Positions 9,580-16,931 of a stretch of 64,000 nucleotides of DNA are shown one piece after another. The stretch is taken from assembly GCF_050859025.1 (NCBI RefSeq), contig NZ_CP138200.1:4960001-5024000 (forward strand). The letters are read 5' to 3'. Each line of letters begins with the position of its first letter. Position 1 is the stretch's first letter. This DNA is from Wukongibacter sp050859025. GTDB taxonomy: Bacteria > Bacillota > Clostridia > Peptostreptococcales > Caminicellaceae. Position numbers and translations under genes: made by a program. The notes beneath the pieces were generated by a model. It worked only from the letters and a program-made list of their open reading frames with translations. It did no database searches and was not told where the DNA came from.

Positions 9580-9605
9580 AAAGAGTGCTACATTGAGCAC
9601 CCTTT
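9580..9605 (-). repeat. Hairpin downstream of the peptide genes
   Basis: A ten-base-pair stem (AAAGAGTGCT at 9580-9589 with AGCACCCTTT at 9596-9605) with a six-base loop. A T-run lies further downstream on the minus strand. Hairpins in this position often let precursor mRNA accumulate over maturase mRNA, by partial termination or end protection. That role is inferred. Confidence 0.5.
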
Positions 9606-9684
9606 AAAATATGAATCCTATCATTATTCACAAACTTATACCAACAGTTATATAGCATTATGCGTTCTCTATAAATCTATGACT

Positions 9685-9894
9685 TTAAAGACGACTATAT
9701 GGCATCTCAGCATTATTACAACAATTTGATCTTCCATCAAGAATTGGACTAGCTGCTGCCGCTTCCTCATCAATAAATATGTCTAATCCTTCATTTTGGA
9801 TTGCATTTGCTAATTCTTCAGATGTGATAACAACCTTTCCATCTTTAACCTCATAATTTGATTTGTTAATAGGTACCATTTTTTTCTCTTTCAT
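9685..9894 (-). CDS. Candidate RiPP precursor peptide A (69 aa)
   Basis: A small acidic peptide with a typical leader-plus-core layout. The first 45 residues are charged and end in a helical stretch with DEEAAAAS, a plausible leader-cleavage zone. The C-terminal 20 or so residues are small and polar, with adjacent cysteines (SNCCNNAEMPYSRL). Cysteines in a core next to a SPASM maturase fit thioether crosslinking as in sactipeptides or ranthipeptides. A strong ribosome binding site (AAAGGAGG) and a start at 9894 support real expression. It lies directly upstream of the maturase in the same direction. I do not recognise a described precursor family, so the assignment rests on context and composition. 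Confidence 0.72.
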   Translation of the reverse strand: MKEKKMVPINKSNYEVKDGKVVITSEELANAIQNEGLDIFIDEEAAAASPILDGRSNCCNNAEMPYSRL

Positions 9895-9988
9895 TAAAAT
9901 ATCCTCCTTTTATTTTTTTATTATATATTTGTTAAAGGACTCTATATCAGTCTACAGCCATTTAACAAAATATTATAATCAAGATTTT

Positions 9989-10138
9989 TTATCCTTTTCC
10001 TATACCAGTTATCTCATATCCTACACCTGGTCTTTCTTCGTCAGAACCTACATCTAATGCCTGTTCTGAAACTTCAACATTCTCGTCATTATTCTTCTTA
10101 TCATCCTTTACAATAGCTTTCTTTTTTTTTGCTTCCAT
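9989..10138 (-). CDS. Candidate RiPP precursor peptide B (49 aa)
   Basis: A 49-codon frame running from the ATG at 10136-10138 to a stop at 9989-9991, with AAAGGGGG eight bases ahead of the start. The N-terminal half is highly charged (a lysine-rich start, then a D/E/N segment). The C-terminus is glycine-rich: RPGVGYEITGIGKG. It is unlike peptide A and has no cysteine. Its place between the regulator and peptide A, on the same strand, with a very good ribosome binding site, argues it is translated. It may be a second precursor whose core is crosslinked at Y, E, T or I residues, or an accessory or immunity peptide. No known family is recognised. Confidence 0.65.
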   Translation of the reverse strand: MEAKKKKAIVKDDKKNNDENVEVSEQALDVGSDEERPGVGYEITGIGKG

Positions 10139-10163
10139 ATAAAAATCCCCCTTTAAAGTTCAA

Positions 10164-10733
10164 TTATTTTAGTTTATATGGTGCTAGAACACTTATAAAT
10201 CCATATGTGTCCTCGGCATCTAAATTTTCCAGTTTCTGATACTTTTCAAAAAGCTCTTCTAAATCCTTTTTGAACTCCTTCATCTTTTCTTGGTCAGCCT
10301 TGATAAAATACGCCTTTACCTTATAAGGTTTATCCTTATACTTATTAATATTTCTTATCATCTCTCGTGTCATTGAAGCAAAATGCATAGCTGACAGCTC
10401 TATATTCTCCTTACCATCTTCTTTGCTATAGCTATTTTTCAGATTATTTAAGATTTCGATATCCGTTGATGCTAAATCATAGGTTTTTTCTATTTTTCCA
10501 TCAACGACTTGAGTGTCAATAACCTTTATTAAATTTGCATCTAATAGTCTCTTTATATATAGCTGCACAGAAAAGCTGGGTATATCTAATTCTCTAGATA
10601 TTTCCTTTATTGTTTTTGATCCCGATAAAAGAATTAATATTACTTCAAGGGCCTTTCCATTAATAATATCTTGCTTTAGCTTGCTGTCTTCATTGACTAA
10701 GGACATATCGTAAATACATGGAAGATCTGACAT
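10164..10733 (-). CDS. Winged-helix (ArsR-like) transcriptional regulator of the RiPP locus
   Basis: A 189-residue DNA-binding protein. Residues 28-75 form a winged helix-turn-helix of the ArsR/HTH_20 type (GSKTIKEISRELDIPSFSVQ and a following wing). The C-terminal half is helical and charged, as in regulators that bind a peptide or protein ligand, and there is no ArsR metal-site cysteine motif. AAAGGAGG precedes the start. It lies 18 bases after the M16 peptidase gene and 25 bases before peptide B, so it is probably in their transcript. A role as a local regulator of peptide production is inferred. Confidence 0.75.
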   Translation of the reverse strand: MSDLPCIYDMSLVNEDSKLKQDIINGKALEVILILLSGSKTIKEISRELDIPSFSVQLYIKRLLDANLIKVIDTQVVDGKIEKTYDLASTDIEILNNLKNSYSKEDGKENIELSAMHFASMTREMIRNINKYKDKPYKVKAYFIKADQEKMKEFKKDLEELFEKYQKLENLDAEDTYGFISVLAPYKLK

Positions 10734-10751
10734 ATGGCTATCCTCCTTTCT

Positions 10752-12032
10752 CTAATTGAACGTAAGCAGTTGTAATACATTGTCTATATCAAAATTTCCA
10801 ATAGTTGCTAATCCCATATTTTCTTCTTTAAAAATATCTTGTATTGTTAAATTAATCTTATTTCTTTCAAGCCTTTGAATATCTCTTACTTCTTGCTCTA
10901 AGGAAAATAAATGTCCGTATGATGAGCATTTACCAAGGAATTTTAGCTGTGAAACCATATTATCAAGCTCTAGTAATGTCCTAGTTTCAAGCTTTCTTTT
11001 GGCTCTGGTTATCTCTTCATCGGTAAAGCCTGTTTCCTTTGCTCTTTTAAATTCCTCCATCATGATACTAATTACCTCGTTTACAGACTCATGCTCACAT
11101 ACTGCTGTGAATCCCAGTGTTCCCCTGCTTCCATAGAAGCTGGTAAAGCCTCCAATAGTATAAGCTAAACCTCTCTTTATTCTTATCTCCTGAACGAGTC
11201 TCGACTCCAAGCCTGGGTCTCCTAATATCTTTGACATTATCTCAATATTATGCCTATCTCCATCGTTATAGGCAGGAATTCTAAAGCAAATAGATATTAC
11301 TGAGCTTTTTCCATTTTCGGTCTTGTTAAAATATATTCCCGGCTCACTTTCAACGATTTCCTTATACTTCCTTGTTTCTTTGTCCTTCCATCTAGAAAAA
11401 TTCTCTGTGATAATATCAAGGGTTTTATGATAATCTATACCACCAATAACTACCAGTGTTGCATTTTCAGGGGTATATGCCTTATCAATTATCTCTTCAA
11501 TATTTTCTATTTTTGCATTTCTTACATTCTCAATTCCCCCTACTATTATTCTTCCCACACCGGTATTTCCCCAAAGAGCTTGGCTGCTTCTCTCTTTTAT
11601 TTGATTAAATGAGGAATAATATGATATGGCTTCTTGAACTACCACCTTTTTTTCATTTTCAAATAAGTTCTTATTAAAGCTTTTATTATCTACTATCATA
11701 CCGGACAATGTTTGTAAGCATTTTTCCAATGTTCTCGATAGCCCAGTGAAATAATATAGTGTATTTTCTTTGGTTGTACCGGCATTATATACAACGCCTT
11801 CATTACTTACTTCATACATAAGCTCTCCAAGCTTTGGATTGCTTGTGTTCTCTTTATTAATCATTAAATGCTCTAGTAAATGGGATAAACCATTTGTCAT
11901 ATCATCCTCATGCATACTCCCCTGTCTTAACCATATACCACAGGCCATAGTCCTTACGTAAGGGATTCTATGCATTATTACTCTCAATCCATTTTCTAAA
12001 TATACTGTCAATATATCATACAAATTTATCAC
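10752..12032 (-). CDS. M16-family zinc metallopeptidase
   Basis: A 426-residue insulinase-type peptidase. The inverted zinc motif HxxEH is present as HLLEH at residues 51-55, and the third ligand is expected in the region ENEKKVVVQEAISYY near residue 130. The length fits a single two-domain M16 half-unit, like the processing-peptidase subunits and AlbF of the subtilosin locus. Here it is a good candidate for cutting the leader from peptide A or B. The start is a GTG at 12032. A TTG nine bases further on has a better-placed GGTGAT and cannot be excluded. It is 24 bases downstream of agrBD. Confidence 0.88.
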   Translation of the reverse strand: MINLYDILTVYLENGLRVIMHRIPYVRTMACGIWLRQGSMHEDDMTNGLSHLLEHLMINKENTSNPKLGELMYEVSNEGVVYNAGTTKENTLYYFTGLSRTLEKCLQTLSGMIVDNKSFNKNLFENEKKVVVQEAISYYSSFNQIKERSSQALWGNTGVGRIIVGGIENVRNAKIENIEEIIDKAYTPENATLVVIGGIDYHKTLDIITENFSRWKDKETRKYKEIVESEPGIYFNKTENGKSSVISICFRIPAYNDGDRHNIEIMSKILGDPGLESRLVQEIRIKRGLAYTIGGFTSFYGSRGTLGFTAVCEHESVNEVISIMMEEFKRAKETGFTDEEITRAKRKLETRTLLELDNMVSQLKFLGKCSSYGHLFSLEQEVRDIQRLERNKINLTIQDIFKEENMGLATIGNFDIDNVLQLLTFN

Positions 12033-12056
12033 CCGCGCTTTATAATATATGTATTC

Positions 12057-12179
12057 TTACTTTTTTAATTGTGCCGGAACCTTAGGTTGGTATGTAAAGA
12101 CAATGCAGGTACTTTTGGAACTTAATTTAGCAACGGAAATTGCATTCTTTGCAATGTAGTTTAAAATCCTCTTATTCAT
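12057..12179 (-). CDS. agrD: AgrD autoinducer pro-peptide (in frame with agrB)
   Basis: A 40-residue pro-peptide with the AgrD plan: an amphipathic N-terminal helix (MNKRILNYIAKNAISVAKL), a central autoinducer segment and a charged tail. The core KSTCIVFT followed by YQPKVP aligns with TSACLWFT followed by HQPEEP of Clostridium perfringens AgrD. This predicts a five-residue thiolactone ring CIVFT closed on C25. Translation probably starts at the ATG at 12177-12179 five bases after AAGGGGG. It shares the agrB reading frame without an intervening stop. The ring boundary and the number of exocyclic residues are inferred by analogy. Confidence 0.85.
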   Translation of the reverse strand: MNKRILNYIAKNAISVAKLSSKSTCIVFTYQPKVPAQLKK

Positions 12180-12767
12180 CTTTTCCCCCTTATTTTTATT
12201 GTTGAAATTTATTAAAGTCAAAGCTTCCATCATAACTGCCAGAGTGGCTATTTGAATATGCTCCCTTATAGAGTTCATATTTAATAGATATAAAGATATG
12301 ATAATTGCAGCCTGTATCGCAAAGGTTTTTAGACTATTTTTTCTTTGTTCTTTTTTTTCTCTATAAGTTAAAGGATTACTTTTCGTATCAACTGGCGAAT
12401 ACTTTATTAAAAGTAACAGAGATAGAACAAGTATTAGTAATATAATTTCCATATTTATAAGTGAAGTTAAGCTATGTACTACATAAATACTTACTAAAGT
12501 AAAGAAACTTATTATGGCAAAGCATTTATACCATTTATCTGAATGAAAGCCTCCAGCACTTACTCTTAAACTAGAAAAGAATATAATAAATATTATGGTT
12601 TCGGTAATATGTTTAAATAATATTCCCAATACTATAAGACCTATAAATTCTACAAGGGTTATTAGAAAAACTTGCAGACCATAAATACAAACTTCATAGT
12701 CATCAAACTTTACAATATCTTCTTGTATTAAGACTTTTACAATTTTTTTTGATAACTTTTCTATCAT
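12057..12767 (-). CDS. agrB: AgrB processing/export protease with AgrD joined in the same frame
   Basis: A membrane cysteine endopeptidase that trims and cyclises the AgrD pro-peptide. Residues 1-196 are a normal-length AgrB with several membrane helices and the catalytic pair H75 and C82 in SAGGFHSDKWYKC, spaced as in the staphylococcal enzyme. Unusually, there is no stop codon before agrD. The frame continues for 40 more residues that are a complete AgrD pro-peptide. A strong internal ribosome binding site (AAGGGGG) and ATG at 12179 should give free AgrD, so both a fusion and a separate peptide are possible. A strong GAGGAGGTG precedes the agrB start. It heads the transcript running into the M16 peptidase. 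Confidence 0.9.
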   Translation of the reverse strand: MIEKLSKKIVKVLIQEDIVKFDDYEVCIYGLQVFLITLVEFIGLIVLGILFKHITETIIFIIFFSSLRVSAGGFHSDKWYKCFAIISFFTLVSIYVVHSLTSLINMEIILLILVLSLLLLIKYSPVDTKSNPLTYREKKEQRKNSLKTFAIQAAIIISLYLLNMNSIREHIQIATLAVMMEALTLINFNNKNKGEKMNKRILNYIAKNAISVAKLSSKSTCIVFTYQPKVPAQLKK

Positions 12768-12807
12768 TGCACCTCCTCAAAGGACAAGATATCCTGTTAC
12801 AATTTGT

Positions 12808-12840
12808 ATTATAAATTATTTCTATATCCTTTCTATTCTT
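12808..12840 (-). promoter_or_regulatory. Probable promoter of the agrBD-peptidase-RiPP transcript
   Basis: On the minus strand a perfect -10 box TATAAT (ATTATA at 12808-12813) lies about 40 bases ahead of agrB. No good -35 hexamer is found 17 bases away, as expected of a promoter that needs an activator such as AgrA. The AgrA sites themselves were not identified. Confidence 0.4.
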
Positions 12841-12975
12841 TATTAAACATTTAGACTTCATAATGTAATATTTGGAATCTATATATTCATTAATAATTAA
12901 TTCTTACCTATTAACAGCCCTTTGAAGCTATAAAACCTTTCAATATCATCCTCATTCTGTTACCATATATCACAA

Positions 12976-13022
12976 CAAAAAAGCACCAGCTATATAGAAT
13001 AATTGACTATCCTATATAGCTG
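12976..13022 (-). terminator. Terminator between agrC and agrBD
   Basis: On the minus strand a perfect 11-base-pair stem (CAGCTATATAG / CTATATAGCTG) is followed by TGCTTTTTTT. It ends the agrA-agrC transcript, so agrBD and the RiPP genes need their own promoter. Confidence 0.85.
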
Positions 13023-13048
13023 ATACTCAAAACCTTCTATATGTATCT

Positions 13049-14344
13049 TTATATAGCTATATTTATTATAAATTTATCCTTTTTCTCATCTATCTTAAGT
13101 AATCCATCATATTTTTTCACTATAAATTTAATATTTCGAATACCTAAACCATGATTCTTTTTATCCTCTTTGGTCGTCTTATATTCATCTCCTACCCTAA
13201 TACAATTCTTGCTCTTTGTATTTTCAATCTTAATTATCAAAAACTCTCCCCTCATAAAAATTTCTATATCTATTATTTTCTCCCTTGCCTTTTCACTAGC
13301 TTCAATTGCATTGTCTATTGCATTCCCTAAGACTATAGAAATGTCTATTGGGTCTATATGGAATTTTTTAGGTATATCAATACTTGTTTTAATCTCTATA
13401 TTCTTTTCCTTTGCTATCGATAGTTTATAGTTAAGTAAAGCTGCTATTACTCCATTTTCAACATTTACTATGGTATTAACTCTTTGTATACTATCAGTTA
13501 ACTTACCTACATATTCCTTAACCTCATCTATTCTACCTACTTCTAATAAACCATAGATACACCCTATATGGTGATTAAAATCATGTCTTTGTGCCTTTAA
13601 TTTACAGTTAAATTCTTGCATATTATTTATATACTTTATTTGTCCCTGGTACTCGCTTTCCCTCATTATCCACTCAGATTCCTTATAGGAGTATTTCATA
13701 ATAATATCTGTGATTTTCAATATCATAACACTGAATATAATCATAGAAAGCGTTAAGCTCACTACTGTAATCATGTCTTCATTTTTAAAAATATTATTTT
13801 TTGTATATAGGTTAAATATCAAATATCCAATAAATATATTTATTAATAATATTATGCTTAATTGATATGTGTATATCTTCTTTATATGATTGTGACTTAG
13901 CTTTAACCTCTTCATAAAATATAAAAAATATGATAGAAAAAATCTTACAACTCCTGCTGCAAATATTCTATATTCAGTTGGTCTTGCAACAAGGTTAACT
14001 GGTATCCTGAATATTACCGTTGTAAAAAGTAATCCAATAAGTTCAAAAATAATCATAACTACAATAAAACATAGAGTTATCAAGGCTATTTTAGATACTT
14101 TTTCACAAAAAAGATTTTTAAATAGAATGATTGATAAAAATATTGAAATTAGAATTGTTAAAAAGCTTGTCATACCTAAAACCATATTTGACATATGAAT
14201 AATAATTGCAAATATACCTACGGAAGTAGAAATTTTAATAATACTAAGGGGCTTACTTTTTAAAAATATCTTAAGAAAAAAGTATATAAGAATAGCATCA
14301 ATCAGATTTACAATAAGCTCATAACTCCACCAAAGCATCGACAC
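13049..14344 (-). CDS. agrC: AgrC-type sensor histidine kinase
   Basis: Membrane receptor for the cyclic autoinducer. The first 215 residues hold six or so hydrophobic helices. The kinase part shows the phospho-acceptor H254 in AQRHDFNHHIG, the N-box GNAIDNAIEAS near 340 and a GLGIRN glycine box near 400, which are the HATPase_c_5/GHKL features of quorum-sensing kinases. A GTG at 14344 is seven bases after AGGAGG and is preferred to the ATG two codons on. The response regulator lies 11 bases upstream. The kinase gene is followed by a terminator, giving a two-gene agrA-agrC unit. It should phosphorylate the adjacent AgrA. Confidence 0.9.
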   Translation of the reverse strand: MSMLWWSYELIVNLIDAILIYFFLKIFLKSKPLSIIKISTSVGIFAIIIHMSNMVLGMTSFLTILISIFLSIILFKNLFCEKVSKIALITLCFIVVMIIFELIGLLFTTVIFRIPVNLVARPTEYRIFAAGVVRFFLSYFLYFMKRLKLSHNHIKKIYTYQLSIILLINIFIGYLIFNLYTKNNIFKNEDMITVVSLTLSMIIFSVMILKITDIIMKYSYKESEWIMRESEYQGQIKYINNMQEFNCKLKAQRHDFNHHIGCIYGLLEVGRIDEVKEYVGKLTDSIQRVNTIVNVENGVIAALLNYKLSIAKEKNIEIKTSIDIPKKFHIDPIDISIVLGNAIDNAIEASEKAREKIIDIEIFMRGEFLIIKIENTKSKNCIRVGDEYKTTKEDKKNHGLGIRNIKFIVKKYDGLLKIDEKKDKFIINIAI

Positions 14345-14355
14345 TATATATCCTC

Positions 14356-15105
14356 CTATCCAAATAATTCATCTGAAAGTACTTTTTTAACTTCTTTTAC
14401 ACAAGCTTTACTCACAGGTATAAATTTATCAAGTTCCTTTATATATATTTCCTTATTTTTATAGGAATATATTTTATTATTGTTAACAATGAAGCTTTGA
14501 TGACATTGTGTAAAATGACTCATATCAAGCTCCTTCTTTAAATTCTTAAATGAAGCATAAAACTCAATAACTTCATTCCTACAGGTTAAAATAGTCTTTC
14601 TTAAATACTTTTCAAAGTAGAAAATCTGACTATAGGGAATCTTTAGGGTTTGTCTTTTATTTTTCACTAAAAATATTTTATCAATTTCTTTTCTTAAGGA
14701 TTTACACCTTAAGTCTTCTATTACTTCATTTAAGAGCATTGCAAACATCTTATAGGTAATCGGCTTCATTATATAGTGAAATGCCCTTATTTGAAATGCA
14801 TATAATGCATAGTCCTTAAATCCTGTAATATAAATGATAGCTGCACTTTCATTTTTTTCTTTTATTTTTTTAGCTAAATCTATTCCGCTCATTCCATTCA
14901 TCTCTATATCTAATAGAAAAATATCTACATCCTTAATATCAATTGATCTCCCCCTTCCACTCAATTTTCCTAATAGTTCTTCTCCATCGTATGCATTTAT
15001 AATCTTTATGTCATAATTCGTTTTAAAGCTGAAGTTCTCTATATAATCATTCAATATTTCAACCTGTGATCTATCATCATCACATATGGCCACCCTATAA
15101 TTCAT
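14356..15105 (-). CDS. agrA: AgrA-type LytTR response regulator
   Basis: A 249-residue two-domain activator. The receiver domain has the acidic pocket D9/D10 and the phospho-acceptor D66 in FLLDIEMNGMSG, with the conserved lysine in IMKPI. The C-terminal half is a LytTR DNA-binding domain (IFYFEKYLRKTI, then a late FTQCHQSFIVN segment). Such regulators bind paired direct repeats to activate agr and target promoters. Here the natural target is the agrBD-RiPP promoter across the intergenic terminator. The gene is first in its operon and is divergent from the cobalamin riboswitch unit. Confidence 0.9.
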   Translation of the reverse strand: MNYRVAICDDDRSQVEILNDYIENFSFKTNYDIKIINAYDGEELLGKLSGRGRSIDIKDVDIFLLDIEMNGMSGIDLAKKIKEKNESAAIIYITGFKDYALYAFQIRAFHYIMKPITYKMFAMLLNEVIEDLRCKSLRKEIDKIFLVKNKRQTLKIPYSQIFYFEKYLRKTILTCRNEVIEFYASFKNLKKELDMSHFTQCHQSFIVNNNKIYSYKNKEIYIKELDKFIPVSKACVKEVKKVLSDELFG

Positions 15106-15255
15106 TCTATTACATCTCTCCCTAAAGTTAGTTATATAGAATCTCTATAGTACATAATATTATATTGACTAAATCCTATAAATATCCTTATCGGAAAGTA
15201 AATTTTTTTATTTTTTTCCTTTATATGTAATTAATTGAGGTGAATTATTTAGGTA

Positions 15256-15284
15256 TTGACATAAATATATAACTGCTTTAAAAT
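15256..15284 (+). promoter_or_regulatory. Promoter of the cobalamin-riboswitch operon
   Basis: TTGACA at 15256-15261 and TAAAAT at 15279-15284 are exactly 17 bases apart, a near-consensus housekeeping promoter. The riboswitch starts about 30 bases downstream. Confidence 0.75.
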
Positions 15285-15315
15285 CTAAATTGTACAAAAT
15301 TTAATACAGAGCTTT

Positions 15316-15502
15316 ATGGTATTGCTGATTTTAAAGATTGAATCAGCAATTTAAAAGGGAAGCTTGGTTAGATTCCAACACGGTCCCGCCACTGTAATGG
15401 GGAGTAAATCTATGCAATACCACTGTTTCTAAAAAAAGAAATGGGAAGGGAGAGATTTATTATGATCCTAAGTCAGGAGACCTGCCATAGAGAACAATAC
15501 TG
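15316..15502 (+). promoter_or_regulatory. Cobalamin riboswitch
   Basis: The aptamer shows the conserved blocks in order: GGGAAGCTTGGT and the ACGGTCCCGCCACTGTAA core around 15357-15397, and the B12 box AGTCAGGAGACCTGCC at 15471-15486. Closing strands GGTATTG and CAATACT form P1. A perfect terminator follows at 15592-15622. A GGTGT stretch near 15527 could pair with the 5' side of the terminator as an antiterminator. This arrangement predicts transcription termination when adenosylcobalamin or a related form is abundant, so the three downstream genes would be expressed when B12 is scarce. Confidence 0.93.
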
Positions 15503-15591
15503 TGATTACTCACGAGGATGAGGAGGTGTTATGTATAGGCAAGCGATTTGTCACTATATTTGTGTCTGTTTTTAATGCCTGTTTGTAACCT

Positions 15592-15622
15592 ACACCCTTT
15601 TGATCTCAAAAGGGTGTTTTTT
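15592..15622 (+). terminator. Intrinsic terminator of the cobalamin riboswitch
   Basis: A perfect stem ACACCCTTTTG / CAAAAGGGTGT-type hairpin followed by six T residues, placed between the aptamer and the first gene. It is the expression platform of the switch. Confidence 0.92.
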
Positions 15623-15654
15623 AGTTGAATACTAATAAGGAGGTTTAATAAAAA

Positions 15655-16887
15655 ATGAGCTTCGATTATATCAAATTTATTACCGATCCATTTGTATTAA
15701 TATTTCTGTCAGTTATATCAGGGTTAATATTAGGTAAACTTGAAATCAAGAGAATTAGACTAGGAAATTCTGGAGGACTATTTACGGGTTTATTCATAGG
15801 ATGGTTTGTATATAAACAATATATTCTACCTTATGAGGTATTAAAGAATATACCTTCCTATGCAAATAAGATACTTGTAAATGGTATTGTACCAAAGGAA
15901 CTATTTCTTTTTACCTTAATCTGCTTTATAGCATCTGTTGGATTATTAGCCTCAAAGGATATTGGCAAGGTTATAAAAAAGTATGGGTTTAAGTTTGTAT
16001 TACTTGGATTAAGTATTACATTTACCGGTGCATTAATTTGCTTTACAATAGCTTATTTTAATAAGGAAATAAATATATATGCTATCTCGGGGGCCTATGT
16101 TGGTGCATTGACAAGCTCTCCCGGTCTAGCCGCAGCTTTAGAGTCTGTATCCAGCCTCGGAAAGGAGACAGAAGCTATGGTTGGACTTGGCTATGCCGTA
16201 GGCTACATTCCTGGAGTAATTGTAGTAATCTTTGCTATGCAGCTTTTTCCCACTATATTCAATATTGATATTGAAAAGGAAAAGGAATTATTCAACCTTG
16301 AAATGAGAGGTAAAGAAGAAAAAGTTAATTCTAAAGCTACTGACTTTGAAATTCTTTCTTTTCTATTTGTCTGTATGGTTGGGTTTTTCCTAGGACAAAT
16401 AAAAATCTACATGGGTGATACTATTAAATACTTTAGTCTTGGATCAACTGGTGGGGTTTTAGTATCTGGCTTATTTCTAGGCCATATCGGAAGAATCGGA
16501 TTTATGAACTTTCAAATGAATCCTAAGATATTAGGGATAATAAGAGAACTTTCCCTTTCAATATTCTTAGCAATTGTTGGACTTAGATATGGATATTCAA
16601 CTGTAACGACAATCCTAGGTGAAGGAGGACAATTATTAATAGCAGCCCTTACCTGTTCTGCCTTAGCTATACTTATGGGCTTTCTAGTAGGAAGATATAT
16701 TTTCAATATAAATTGGATTATGCTTTCTGGAGCCCTTTGTGGAGGAATGACTAGCACTCCAGGCTTGGGAGCAGCAATCGATGCTGCCAATAGTGATGAT
16801 GTAACTGCCGGATATGGAGCAAGCTATCCATTTGCGTTGTTTGGAATGATTATATTCACTATACTCTTGTATAAATTGGCTGTATAG
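15655..16887 (+). CDS. AspT/YidE-type membrane exchanger
   Basis: A 410-residue polytopic membrane protein with two homologous halves. Each half holds a re-entrant-loop motif of the aspartate:alanine exchanger (AAEx) family: GALTSSPGLAAAL near residue 155 and GGMTSTPGLGAAID near 365. It lacks the central soluble TrkA-C domains of the classic AspT. Family members exchange dicarboxylates or amino acids. The cobalamin riboswitch upstream and the succinate-type CoA-transferase 44 bases downstream suggest it exports a dicarboxylate such as succinate when B12-dependent metabolism is blocked. That is inference. AAGGAGG marks the start. Confidence 0.82.
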   Translation: MSFDYIKFITDPFVLIFLSVISGLILGKLEIKRIRLGNSGGLFTGLFIGWFVYKQYILPYEVLKNIPSYANKILVNGIVPKELFLFTLICFIASVGLLASKDIGKVIKKYGFKFVLLGLSITFTGALICFTIAYFNKEINIYAISGAYVGALTSSPGLAAALESVSSLGKETEAMVGLGYAVGYIPGVIVVIFAMQLFPTIFNIDIEKEKELFNLEMRGKEEKVNSKATDFEILSFLFVCMVGFFLGQIKIYMGDTIKYFSLGSTGGVLVSGLFLGHIGRIGFMNFQMNPKILGIIRELSLSIFLAIVGLRYGYSTVTTILGEGGQLLIAALTCSALAILMGFLVGRYIFNINWIMLSGALCGGMTSTPGLGAAIDAANSDDVTAGYGASYPFALFGMIIFTILLYKLAV

Positions 16888-16931
16888 AACGCACTCATTA
16901 AATAAATTAAGTTTCTAAGGAGGAATTTATA

